Notes: generated by a model not told the origin, from the sequence alone. DNA of 11,432 nt from Desulfosporosinus sp. (GCA_016278585.1 JADQBO010000359.1:1-11432), one strand, 5' to 3'; shown: positions 1 to 7,040, numbered from the stretch's first letter. Made by a program: numbers and translations.

Positions 1-1605
1 CGACTCTTGAATCAAGGCATGGGTCCCCACAACGATCTGGGCTCGGCCGTCCGCTATCTCGGCCAAAATCCCTTCTCGTACACGTTTGTTCTGACTCCCC
101 AGTAAACATACAACCGAAATCCCCAAAGGAGTGAACACTTTCTCAAGTGATTGGAAATGTTGTAATGCCAAAATTTCAGTAGGAGCCATCATAGCCCCTT
201 GATACCCTGAGCCAACCGCTCGTAACAACGCAGCCATGGCAACTGCGGTCTTACCGGATCCAACATCCCCTTGAACTAAGCGGGCCATTCCTTGCGGTCT
301 TTTAAGATCTTGAACTATTTCTCGGATCACTCGCTGTTGAGCTGTTGTTAGTTTAAAGGGCAGTCCCTTTAAAAAACTCTGACTCAACTCCTCCCCACCT
401 AGCAGTGGAGGGCTGCCTACCTTCACCATGCCCTGACGTAGTCCAGCAACCGCTAATTGCAAAAAAAGAACTTCCTCCCAAACCAGGCGTTCTCTTGCTT
501 GGGAGAGACTACTATAGCTCTTCGGGAAATGAATCTCTCGGTGGGCTTTGGGTCGCTCCATCCATTCTTGAAAATCTCCTTGAGGTAGGATCTCTGGAAA
601 CTCTGCCTCTACCTCTCCTAAAATACCTTGGATCAAACTACGTATTACTTTTGAGGATAAGCGTGCCGTCTCTGAATAAACCGGCAAAATGGTTTGTGTA
701 CCGAGGTCAGAAGTCCCCATCAGATGACTACCTATACTGCTCTTTTCAATATCTGTGGCTAAAATTTCAGGTATCTGTTGCTGCCAGCGGACCTTTCCCG
801 TTACTACTACTTGTGTTCCTACCGGATATTGCTTAAGAATGAATGCTTGGTTAAACCATGTGGCTTGGATTAAACGTCCCTCTTGTTCGATGCTTAACTT
901 GACCACTTTTATCTTTCCATTTGTCACATGCCCCGCTACTACATTGCCCTCTATTGTCGCCAGTTCTCCGTCTTGTAACTCTGCTATCATCCGCTTACGG
1001 CGATCTTCGTACCGACGAGGATAATATTGTAGCAAGTCTTGGACATTATGTATCCCAAGCTGCTCAAGCTGCTTGGCTCTTTCCGGACCAACCCCTTTAA
1101 GGTATTGCAAGGGCCTAGTCCGTAAAGTGCTTTTGCCTTTTGATCCTTTTAGATCTTGCTGCAAAGGTTTTTCTTGATTCATAATATGATGTTTTTGTCG
1201 CAGGTTTTGATGTTGATCAACTTGTCCAATTTTTACGGTTTCCTGTTCATGTAATTTAGGGTTCTCCAGTACTTCCCGCTTCACAAATTGTTTTCGATCG
1301 TCTTGAGGTAATCCGCCCTGGGAAACAACATCCTGAGCTTCAATTGTAATTTCCTGCATGAAACGGCGAAGTTCTGCAAAGGTTTCTCTGCGCCGGAGCG
1401 GGCTTGAAGTTAAATAGTTCTGAGCCAATTTTCTCAGCAAATCCATATCCTTGTTGGGAAATAATTGTTCAAGCCGTGGAATAATCCCCCGTAAAAATAC
1501 ATTGAATCCTCCCAATACCCCGGCATTTGTAAACCCTTGTTTCTCCTCTGCCAATAGGGCCCGCTGGAAATTCTTTAAGACTAATTGAACCTGAGATAGT
1601 TTCAT
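1..1605 (-). CDS. recG: ATP-dependent DNA helicase RecG (N-terminal 535 residues; C-terminus beyond window)
   Basis: RecG is a monomeric superfamily 2 helicase that regresses stalled replication forks and migrates Holliday junctions. The frame is open from an ATG at 1605 to the left edge, giving 535 codons. Residues 1 to about 165 form an N-terminal extension ending in a polar Q/K-rich linker. Next comes the helix-hairpin-helix-like LKGVGPERAKQLEQLGI segment and PRRYEDRR, then an OB-fold wedge domain. Walker A, GDVGSGKT, is at 446-453, followed by APTEILALQHF and then GTHALIQES at the edge. The DExH box and second helicase domain are not in the window. The start ATG overlaps the sdaAA stop as ATGA. 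No good Shine-Dalgarno precedes it, so translation is probably coupled to sdaAA. I saw no frameshift. Bacillus carries recG in the same place, before fapR-plsX, which cannot be checked here. Confidence 0.96.
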   Translation of the reverse strand, partial: MKLSQVQLVLKNFQRALLAEEKQGFTNAGVLGGFNVFLRGIIPRLEQLFPNKDMDLLRKLAQNYLTSSPLRRRETFAELRRFMQEITIEAQDVVSQGGLPQDDRKQFVKREVLENPKLHEQETVKIGQVDQHQNLRQKHHIMNQEKPLQQDLKGSKGKSTLRTRPLQYLKGVGPERAKQLEQLGIHNVQDLLQYYPRRYEDRRKRMIAELQDGELATIEGNVVAGHVTNGKIKVVKLSIEQEGRLIQATWFNQAFILKQYPVGTQVVVTGKVRWQQQIPEILATDIEKSSIGSHLMGTSDLGTQTILPVYSETARLSSKVIRSLIQGILGEVEAEFPEILPQGDFQEWMERPKAHREIHFPKSYSSLSQARERLVWEEVLFLQLAVAGLRQGMVKVGSPPLLGGEELSQSFLKGLPFKLTTAQQRVIREIVQDLKRPQGMARLVQGDVGSGKTAVAMAALLRAVGSGYQGAMMAPTEILALQHFQSLEKVFTPLGISVVCLLGSQNKRVREGILAEIADGRAQIVVGTHALIQES

Positions 1606-2465
1606 AAAAAATCAGCCTGAATTCGTCGCCCCGTTGTGGTAATTGCTAGTCCCCCTTGGGCTGTTTCCTTCAAAGTACAGGGCATTTGTTTCCCAATCAG
1701 ACCCATTGCATCAATAACCTCATCAATTGGAATCATACTCTTCACACCAGAAAGGGCCATCTCAGCCGCCGCCAAAGCAATCGTTGCCCCGGTTGCATTT
1801 CGTTTAACACAGGGAACTTCCACAAGACCGCCCACAGGATCACAGACCAAACCCAGCATTGATTTCATAGCAATCGCGGCAGCATCCGCGGTCTGTCTCG
1901 GAGATCCTCCTGCCAGTTCCACTGCCGCTGCAGCGGCCATAGCCGCAGCAGACCCTATTTCAGCTTGACATCCGCCCTCAGCGCCAGAAACGCTGGCTCG
2001 CTCCGCAAGAATCATCCCTAATCCCGCTGCTGTAAAAAGAGCAAGTAAAAGGTCTTGCTCTGAAACTTGACAAGTCTCCTCAACCGTTAATAAAACCGCT
2101 GGAAGTACCCCGCATGAACCTGCTGTTGGTGCAGCAACAATTTTACCCATACAAGCATTAACTTCAGCTACAGCAAGCGCCTTAGCTATAGCCCCGCTCA
2201 CTAGATCTCCAACCAAGCTAGCACCGTCCTTTCGACGGTTCTCTACTTTGACTGCGTCCCCGCCTACCAGACCGGATAGAGATCGTCGTTCCCCTATTAG
2301 TCCTGCTTCTACGGACTCTCTCATCACCTCAAGGTTAGTGCTCATTCGTTGGAACAGCATTTGCTCCGTTTGTTCCAACTCTTCCACTTGGTCTCTGAGT
2401 ATGACTTCACTTAATTTTAGTCCTTTAGTTTCAGCCTCAAAAACCCAATCTTCATAGGCACGCAT
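1602..2465 (-). CDS. sdaAA: L-serine dehydratase, iron-sulfur-dependent, alpha subunit
   Basis: This is the catalytic subunit of the two-chain [4Fe-4S] L-serine dehydratase, which deaminates L-serine to pyruvate and ammonia without pyridoxal phosphate. The 287-residue length is normal for the separate alpha chain. Visible family motifs are APTAGSCGVLPA (112-123), GAEGGCQAEIGSA (161-173), CDPVGGLVEVPC (208-219) and PCTLKETAQGGLA (262-274). Cys166, Cys208 and Cys219 are the expected cluster ligands, by family position. The ATG at 2465 is preceded by AGGGGGA at good spacing. It lies 16 nt downstream of the sdaAB stop, and its own TGA overlaps the recG ATG by four bases. The alpha and beta chains act together in the cytoplasm in serine catabolism. 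Confidence 0.96.
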   Translation of the reverse strand: MRAYEDWVFEAETKGLKLSEVILRDQVEELEQTEQMLFQRMSTNLEVMRESVEAGLIGERRSLSGLVGGDAVKVENRRKDGASLVGDLVSGAIAKALAVAEVNACMGKIVAAPTAGSCGVLPAVLLTVEETCQVSEQDLLLALFTAAGLGMILAERASVSGAEGGCQAEIGSAAAMAAAAAVELAGGSPRQTADAAAIAMKSMLGLVCDPVGGLVEVPCVKRNATGATIALAAAEMALSGVKSMIPIDEVIDAMGLIGKQMPCTLKETAQGGLAITTTGRRIQADFL

Positions 2466-2481
2466 ACTGTTATCCCCCTAT

Positions 2482-3150
2482 TTATAAAGGCTCAATAGCC
2501 ATTGCTTGCTTTATTCTGGGTAATTTTCTCATTAGATCTAGGACAGCATCCTCAATCGTTTGATCAGTCTCTAAAACCATCAGGGCTTGTGCTCCCCTCT
2601 TTTCACGTGAAACCCGCATACTGGCAATATTTATTTGAGCCGTTGCTAGAAGAAGGGTCACTTGGGCTACTAATCCCGGGAGATCCTGATGCAGGATTAC
2701 CAATGTGGGATAGTCCCCCCGAATTTCCACTTGAAAGTCATTGATCTCACGAATGACAATGCTTCCTCCCCCAATGGATGAGCCAATTACCTGAACATGT
2801 CCACCTGATTTACCGATTAACTTAAACTTTACAGAGTTAGGATGAACATCTCCCAGATCTGTTATTTCATAATTAACATATAGACCCCGTTCTTTGGCAT
2901 ACTTGGGCGCATCCGGTATACGTTCGTCATCCGGAGACATGCCTAAAAGTCCTGCAAGTAACGCTAGATCTGTCCCATGCCCCTTCCCCGTTTTTGCAAA
3001 CGAACCATGCAGAAAAATCGTTCCTTCTACCGGTTGCTCCCCCAATATCTTTCTAGCCATTCCTCCCAAGCGAACTGCACCAGCCGTGTGTGAACTAGAC
3101 GGACCAACCATGATGGGTCCTAAAAGATAAAATACATTACTCTTTCCCAC
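2482..3150 (-). CDS. sdaAB: L-serine dehydratase, iron-sulfur-dependent, beta subunit
   Basis: This is the partner chain of the Fe-S serine dehydratase. It has 222 residues, typical for SdaAB. The N-terminal half carries the family signature GPIMVGPSSSHTAGAVRLG (11-29) and HGSFAKTGKGHGTD (48-61). Residues from about 148 to the end form an ACT domain (YPTLVILHQDLPGLVAQVT...INIASMRVSREKRG), a regulatory fold that commonly senses amino acids. The start is GTG at 3150, preceded by AGGGGGGAAATC, a strong ribosome binding site. It is the first gene after the fakA terminator, so it probably opens a separate unit with sdaAA and recG. I could not find a convincing promoter in the 157-nt gap. Confidence 0.95.
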   Translation of the reverse strand: MGKSNVFYLLGPIMVGPSSSHTAGAVRLGGMARKILGEQPVEGTIFLHGSFAKTGKGHGTDLALLAGLLGMSPDDERIPDAPKYAKERGLYVNYEITDLGDVHPNSVKFKLIGKSGGHVQVIGSSIGGGSIVIREINDFQVEIRGDYPTLVILHQDLPGLVAQVTLLLATAQINIASMRVSREKRGAQALMVLETDQTIEDAVLDLMRKLPRIKQAMAIEPL

Positions 3151-3162
3151 GATTTCCCCCCT

Positions 3163-3235
3163 ATTATAGTAAACTTGACTTGTGCAGGCCTAGACTCGCA
3201 TAAAATCCTTGGCATACACTAGCAGTTCCTATGCC
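3163..3235 (-). promoter_or_regulatory. Spacer upstream of sdaAB: inverted repeat and TATAAT next to the ribosome binding site
   Basis: Between the fakA terminator and the sdaAB GTG there is an inverted repeat GGCATA (3211-3216) / TATGCC (3230-3235), 13 nt apart. A perfect TATAAT reads on the minus strand at 3168-3163. The hexamer 17 nt upstream of it, AGGCCT, does not resemble a -35 box. A transcript from this -10 would start inside or after the ribosome binding site. The promoter that must separate this unit from fakA is therefore not identified. The inverted repeat might be an operator, but nothing in the sequence proves it. Confidence 0.25.
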
Positions 3236-3274
3236 GTTTAATTGCAACTAACCCTTTTTCTATCTAGAAAATCG

Positions 3275-3304
3275 AAAAAACCTCCGGAAAAAATTCCGGA
3301 GGTT
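3275..3304 (-). terminator. Intrinsic terminator after fakA
   Basis: A perfect 11-bp stem, 3279-3289 paired with 3294-3304 around an AAAA loop, contains the CCTCCGG core. On the minus strand it is followed by a run of six T (3280-3275, partly within the stem base). It starts just past the fakA TAG, so it should end the asp23-fakA transcript and isolate sdaAB-sdaAA-recG. Confidence 0.93.
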
Positions 3305-3307
3305 AAC

Positions 3308-5014
3308 CTATTCCACACCAAAGATATAATAGTAGAGCGGTTGCCTACCGGGATGAATCTCAACTTCGATGTTTGGATTCTCCTCTCTAAGCCAATCCTG
3401 GAGACGTTCAACCTCTTCTTGTTTTATTTCTTCTCCGTAAAATATTGTAACCAGATCATGGGTTTTCCATTCCATTTTTTCCAACGTTGCTTGTGCCACT
3501 TCATTAATAGATTTCCCCGTGGTAACAATGACATCTTCTATTAATCCTAAAATATCTCCGTCCGAAATTGTTAAATCTCCATATTGGGAATCCCGGACTG
3601 CATACGTCACTTCTCCAGAGCGAACACTGCCTAGCCCTCGCTCCATATTTTTCATGGTTTGCTCAATCTCTCCATCACTACTAAAGCTCAGTAAAGCAGC
3701 AATACCCTGGGGTATCGATTTACTAGGAACCACATGCACTTGACGATCCTGAACAACATCTTTAACTTGACGGGCAGCCATGACAATATTGCCATTGTTC
3801 GGCAAAATAAAAACTTGTCGTGCGGGAACCTTACGAACGGCTTCCGCGAGGTCCTCCGTACTTGGATTCATGGTTTGTCCACCAAACACAACTTCATCAG
3901 CACCTAGGCTTAAAAAAACATCTGCGATTCCCTGTCCCATCGCAACGGCTACTAACCCAGACTCCTTCAGCGGCTGGTCTTCCTTTTCTGGCTTTATGTC
4001 CCCTTGTAAGGCATCTGTTGTTGCTTCTTTTTTGCCAGCGTGAGCCATATTCTCATTTTGCTCTAACATATTATGAATTTGTACTTCGTGGAGGGAACCC
4101 CATTGTATAGCATAATCTAAGATTTTACCTGGATTTTTGACGTGTACATGAATCTTCACCACTTCGGGTGTTCCTACAACAAGAAGGCTGTCTCCACGGT
4201 CAAATAAATCTTGTTTTATTTGTTCAACACGTAAATCAGTACCCTTGACCAAAAATTCCGTACAATAAGGATAGTCAAGGCTTTCGACTTGCATAAACTC
4301 TCGCTTAATTTCAGAGGATTCCTGGACGTGTGGTTTCGGTAGGGTTTGATCGTCGTCCAAACTATCTAATATGAGCGTTTCTCCAGTTAATACTGCAATC
4401 CATCCTCCTATGATAATGAGGAATCCTTGCCCTCCGGCATCCACTACCCCCGCTTGTTTTAACACTGGTAACATATCAGGTGTTTTCGCTAAACACTTGA
4501 GCCCTTTTTCATGGGCTTCTTGTAGGGTTTCTATTAGGGATCCACCACTCTTGGCCATCACTAAGGCTGCTCGCGCAGTTTCCTTGGAAACCGTCAGGAT
4601 TGTGCCCTCTACAGGTTTCATAACCGCTCTATACGCTGTATCCACGCCCGCTTGTAGCGCTAGCGCGACTTGAAGAGAGTTTGCTGTATGCAACCCTTCA
4701 AACCCCTTAGCAATTCCACGTAAAAGCTGAGAAAGAATAACCCCTGAATTTCCGCGAGCACCCATTAAGGATCCCATCGAAGCTGCCGCAGCCACTTCTC
4801 CAATAGAGTGATTAGCTACCTTTTCCGCATCCCTCGCCGCAGACTGAATCGTCAATACCATATTGGTTCCCGTATCGCCGTCTGGTACAGGAAAAACGTT
4901 CAAAGCATCCACATCATGTTTTTTTAACTCAAGAGCCTTAGCCCCCGCCACAATCATTTGTTTCCATAGATGTCCGTCAAGAACACTTGTTATCTTAGTA
5001 GCTGCTGGTCGCAA
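3308..5014 (-). CDS. fakA: DhaL/DegV-type kinase, YloV family: probable fatty acid kinase catalytic subunit FakA
   Basis: FakA binds ATP and phosphorylates fatty acids presented by FakB (DegV family), feeding acyl-phosphates to phospholipid synthesis. The 568 residues match YloV/FakA length. The N-terminal DhaL domain (about 8-210) has the metal-nucleotide motif FPVPDGDTGTNM (41-52, Asp45 and Asp47) and MGARGNSGVILSQ. The middle domain keeps Cys251, His289 and His291, in the spacing of the zinc ligands reported for Staphylococcus aureus FakA. A charged linker (about 318-350) leads to a C-terminal DegV-like domain ending in GRQPLYYYIFGVE. The start is TTG at 5014, with AGGGGGA seven bases upstream; this retains the family's normal N-terminus. 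It lies 24 nt after asp23. No fakB is in the window. The kinase role is inferred from the family; the symbol yloV is the safer orthologue name. Confidence 0.88.
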   Translation of the reverse strand: MRPAATKITSVLDGHLWKQMIVAGAKALELKKHDVDALNVFPVPDGDTGTNMVLTIQSAARDAEKVANHSIGEVAAAASMGSLMGARGNSGVILSQLLRGIAKGFEGLHTANSLQVALALQAGVDTAYRAVMKPVEGTILTVSKETARAALVMAKSGGSLIETLQEAHEKGLKCLAKTPDMLPVLKQAGVVDAGGQGFLIIIGGWIAVLTGETLILDSLDDDQTLPKPHVQESSEIKREFMQVESLDYPYCTEFLVKGTDLRVEQIKQDLFDRGDSLLVVGTPEVVKIHVHVKNPGKILDYAIQWGSLHEVQIHNMLEQNENMAHAGKKEATTDALQGDIKPEKEDQPLKESGLVAVAMGQGIADVFLSLGADEVVFGGQTMNPSTEDLAEAVRKVPARQVFILPNNGNIVMAARQVKDVVQDRQVHVVPSKSIPQGIAALLSFSSDGEIEQTMKNMERGLGSVRSGEVTYAVRDSQYGDLTISDGDILGLIEDVIVTTGKSINEVAQATLEKMEWKTHDLVTIFYGEEIKQEEVERLQDWLREENPNIEVEIHPGRQPLYYYIFGVE

Positions 5015-5038
5015 AACCGTATCCCCCTAATCTTTTGA

Positions 5039-5395
5039 CTACTCTAAAACGCGAACACCTTTTACGTTCACATTCACTTGGGACACGTTTAATCCCGTGA
5101 GCTTTTCTGTGGTATAACGAACCCGCTCCATAACACTAGAAGCAACTTCAGAAATTTTAACACCATATCCAACGATGATATAGAGATCAATAATAACTTC
5201 AGTGTCTTTAAGAGTCACCACAACACCACGGGCCAAATTTTCCCGTCTGAGCAAATCGGCAACTCCATCCGTAATTTTCCGTGAGGCCATACCGACCAAG
5301 CCATAACACTCAACTGCTGTGGCACCCGCAATCGTGGAAATCACTTCTTCAGAGATTTCAATCTTGCCTAAATGATTAATAATTTCTTTTCCCAT
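5039..5395 (-). CDS. yloU: Asp23/YloU family protein (Gls24-like envelope-stress protein)
   Basis: Asp23-family proteins are small alpha/beta proteins linked to alkaline and envelope stress in Staphylococcus and other Gram-positives; the YloU branch is nearly always encoded beside yloV. From ATG 5395 the protein has 118 residues, the usual size. It shows LGKIEISEEVISTIAGATAVECYGLVGM at the start, then a VVVTLKDTEVIIDLYIIVGYG strand block and VNVNVKGVRVLE at the end. I chose 5395 over an in-frame ATG at 5464 because GAGGAGGGTCC sits just upstream, the longer N-terminus is not family-like, and the likely promoter (-35 at 5464-5459) overlaps the upstream ATG. It is the first gene of the asp23-fakA unit. 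I see no signal peptide or membrane segment. Its exact biochemical role is not known from sequence. Confidence 0.93.
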   Translation of the reverse strand: MGKEIINHLGKIEISEEVISTIAGATAVECYGLVGMASRKITDGVADLLRRENLARGVVVTLKDTEVIIDLYIIVGYGVKISEVASSVMERVRYTTEKLTGLNVSQVNVNVKGVRVLE

Positions 5396-5435
5396 AAAAG
5401 GACCCTCCTCTTCCGGTATCGTCCACGTTGACACT

Positions 5436-5464
5436 ATTTTACCAAGGAAATCAAAAATGATCAA
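5436..5464 (-). promoter_or_regulatory. Sigma-A-type promoter for asp23-fakA
   Basis: On the minus strand TTGATC (-35, 5464-5459) and TAAAAT (-10, 5441-5436) are separated by exactly 17 nt. The start point would be near 5428, leaving about 33 nt of leader before the ATG at 5395, with a strong GAGGAGGG ribosome binding site inside it. The A/T-rich stretch just upstream (5465-5492) could act as an UP-like element. Confidence 0.75.
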
Positions 5465-5560
5465 AGAAAAGTTTATTTTTTTTGTAAAAACTAATGTTTG
5501 CTCCTCTTTCGAGACTATAAGTTGCCAAACACAATTGAGAGATTTAACTTAGATATTAAC

Positions 5561-5582
5561 CCCTAGAAGAACACTTCTAGGG
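5561..5582. repeat. Perfect 9-bp inverted repeat between the two divergent promoters
   Basis: CCCTAGAAG (5561-5569) pairs perfectly with CTTCTAGGG (5574-5582) around the loop AACA. No T-run follows on either strand, so it is not an intrinsic terminator. It lies about 30 nt upstream of the rpmB -35 box and about 100 nt upstream of the asp23 -35 box, so it would be in neither mRNA if those promoters are right. A protein-binding palindrome serving rpmB, asp23 or both is possible but unproven. Confidence 0.6.
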
Positions 5583-5610
5583 ACCTTAACACAAATTCAC
5601 TATAAAAACC

Positions 5611-5639
5611 TTGCCAACCTATGAGACTTTTGATAGAAT
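5611..5639 (+). promoter_or_regulatory. Sigma-A-type promoter for rpmB
   Basis: TTGCCA (5611-5616) and TAGAAT (5634-5639) are spaced by 17 nt, close to the sigma-A consensus. Transcription would begin near 5646. The leader of about 33 nt carries AAAGGAGG at 5662-5669, nine bases before the ATG at 5679. Confidence 0.82.
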
Positions 5640-5678
5640 GAATAAGTGTCATTTCGGTTGCAAAGGAGGTTAAAGCGC

Positions 5679-5870
5679 ATGGCTAAAGTTTGTGCAGTAT
5701 GCGCCAAAGGAGTAGTCACTGGATTTCAAGTCAGTCACTCTCATATACGGACAAAGCGAACTTGGAAACCAAACTTGCAAAGCGTTCGTGCTATTGTGAA
5801 CGGCACTCCTGCCCGGATCAAAGTTTGCACCAGATGCTTACGTTCTGGAAAAGTTCAACGCGCTAGCTAA
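5679..5870 (+). CDS. rpmB: 50S ribosomal protein L28, zinc-binding (C+) form
   Basis: This is a large-subunit ribosomal protein. From ATG 5679 it has 63 residues, the normal bacterial L28 size, beginning MAKVCAVCAKGVVTG. The two CxxC pairs, Cys5/Cys8 and Cys50/Cys53, mark the zinc-containing C+ paralogue type rather than a cysteine-free C- type. The central SHSHIRTKRTWKPNLQ is the L28 signature. An in-frame ATG upstream at 5646 is rejected because AAAGGAGG sits directly before 5679 and residue numbering then fits the family. It is the only plus-strand gene here, with its own promoter and terminator, and it faces hslO. The same antiparallel placement next to yloU is found in Bacillus. Confidence 0.97.
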   Translation: MAKVCAVCAKGVVTGFQVSHSHIRTKRTWKPNLQSVRAIVNGTPARIKVCTRCLRSGKVQRAS

Positions 5871-5876
5871 TGAATC

Positions 5877-5906
5877 AAAAGCCCGACATTTTTCTCGGGC
5901 TTTTTT
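5877..5906. terminator. Bidirectional intrinsic terminator between rpmB and hslO
   Basis: AGCCCGA (5880-5886) pairs with TCGGGCT (5895-5901) around an 8-nt loop. A run of A on the left and T on the right extends the stem by A-T pairs. Reading plus, it begins seven bases after the rpmB stop and ends in TTTTTT. Reading minus, it ends in TTTT about 70 nt after the hslO stop, so it can serve both convergent genes. Confidence 0.93.
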
Positions 5907-5955
5907 CATTTTTACCACTCCCTAGTCCACTGGTATTGCCCTGAGTTTGGGCGTT

Positions 5956-6831
5956 TTAAGCCCTCTCCCAAATCTCCTGAAGCTCATCCAAATTAAACTG
6001 AAAATGTTCGTTGCAAAAATGGCAAACCATCTCGGCTTTCTCATCCGAGATCAGGTCTGCTATTTCTTTTTTGCCCAACGACACCAAGGTGCCACTTAAA
6101 CGTTCTTTTGAACACGTACAAGTAAATCCAATCGAACGTCGCTCTAAGACATGATAAGAGAGCTGCCCCATCAATTGAGCCAATAGCTCGTCCATAGTTT
6201 CGCTCTGAGCTACTAGTTCACTAATCCCTGTTCGTAACTGCCCGAGTTGGCTTTCAATAGCCCGGATGTCTCCTTCAGTCGCCCCAGGCAACGGCTGAAT
6301 CAAGAACCCACCTGCCCCAGCCACATGATAATCTTTTTCCACAAGTACCCCGAGTAATAAGGCAGAAGGAATTTGTTCAGACGTCAACAAATAATGAACC
6401 AGATCTTCGGCAATCTCCCCGCTAACCATAGGAACCGTTCCTGTATAAACCTCACCATTTTGTAAACTTCGGCTGACGGTCAACTCACCGCGACCAACCG
6501 CTGTACCTACGTCAAGTTTGCCAGAAGTCTTAAGTGGCAAATCCACGAGGGGTTCGCGAACATAACCCCGCACCTGCCCCTGCGCATTCCCAACAGCAAC
6601 AACTCCCTCTAAAGGACCATCACCCAATAAGCGCAATGTAACACTCTCTTCCCCTTTAAGCGAACAAGCCATAATCAAGGCTCCCGTCATTAACCTCCCC
6701 AGTGCTGCCGTAGCAACCGGGGACATTCCATGACGCCTACGAGCTTCCTCCACCGTATCCGTGGACTTTACTAAAACCCAACGAGCATTCCCCTCAAGCA
6801 TAGTACCAATCCATAATTCATCCTGTTGCAT
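5956..6831 (-). CDS. hslO: Hsp33 redox-regulated molecular chaperone
   Basis: Hsp33 is a cytoplasmic holdase activated when oxidation releases zinc from its C-terminal cysteine switch. The 291-residue length is normal. The core domain includes RRRHGMSPVATAALGRLMTGA (about 31-51) and GDGPLEG...GNAQGQVRGYV. The C-terminal switch is complete, with CTC at 238-240 and CHFC at 270-273, giving the four zinc-binding cysteines and so predicting an active sensor. ATG 6831 is preceded by AAAGGAAG. It stands alone between the 546-nt repeat-rich spacer and the shared terminator, and probably has its own promoter near 6917-6947. In the Bacillus version of this neighbourhood hslO is not at this position, so it has been inserted or retained here in this lineage (from general knowledge of the Bacillus map). 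Confidence 0.96.
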   Translation of the reverse strand: MQQDELWIGTMLEGNARWVLVKSTDTVEEARRRHGMSPVATAALGRLMTGALIMACSLKGEESVTLRLLGDGPLEGVVAVGNAQGQVRGYVREPLVDLPLKTSGKLDVGTAVGRGELTVSRSLQNGEVYTGTVPMVSGEIAEDLVHYLLTSEQIPSALLLGVLVEKDYHVAGAGGFLIQPLPGATEGDIRAIESQLGQLRTGISELVAQSETMDELLAQLMGQLSYHVLERRSIGFTCTCSKERLSGTLVSLGKKEIADLISDEKAEMVCHFCNEHFQFNLDELQEIWERA

Positions 6832-6862
6832 AATCGACTTCCTTTATCAAAAAATATTTAAC

Positions 6863-6898
6863 AAGTTAGGGACAGTTCTCGACTTGGATCCCTAACTT
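6863..6898. repeat. Hairpin (perfect 10-bp stem) in the probable hslO leader
   Basis: AAGTTAGGGA (6863-6872) pairs perfectly with TCCCTAACTT (6889-6898) around a 16-nt loop. Reading minus, it ends 31 nt before the hslO ATG and is followed by a weak T-rich stretch (GTTAAATATTTTTTG), which would make a poor terminator or attenuator. The AGGGACAGTTCT stretch inside it resembles AGGGACGGTTTG at 6991-7002 in the same spacer, suggesting related palindromic repeats. Confidence 0.6.
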
Positions 6899-6916
6899 AC
6901 ATTTAATTACCTATCC

Positions 6917-6947
6917 AGTATATCAGATAGCCTTCCCTAAAACACAA
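6917..6947 (-). promoter_or_regulatory. Possible hslO promoter (extended -10)
   Basis: On the minus strand TGATATACT (6925-6917) fits an extended -10 box, TGn plus TATACT. The best -35 is TTGTGT (6947-6942), 19 nt upstream, a long spacer that the TG extension could compensate for. The start would fall near 6910, putting the 6863-6898 hairpin inside the leader. Confidence 0.45.
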
Positions 6948-7040
6948 TCATTAACTCTTATGAACACCAGATGAATGTCAATCGAAATTCAGGGACGGTT
7001 TGAAAGGGACTATCAGGTTTTACTTATTTAAGAAACAACG

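Noticed and set aside
405..1024. Plus-strand open frames of 143 and 89 codons across the left end.
   Set aside because: They lie antisense to the continuous, well-conserved recG frame and show no recognisable protein features.
3163..3168. TATAAT upstream of sdaAB as a standard promoter.
   Set aside because: No -35-like hexamer at 16 to 18 nt, no TG extension, and the start point would fall in or after the ribosome binding site.
3242..3544. Plus-strand 100-codon frame across the terminator and fakA 3' end.
   Set aside because: It is antisense to fakA and to its terminator, with no ribosome binding site or family resemblance.
5396..5464. Longer asp23 start at ATG 5464 adding 23 residues.
   Set aside because: The predicted -35 box covers this ATG, the added residues are not family-like, and a strong GAGGAGGG site precedes 5395.
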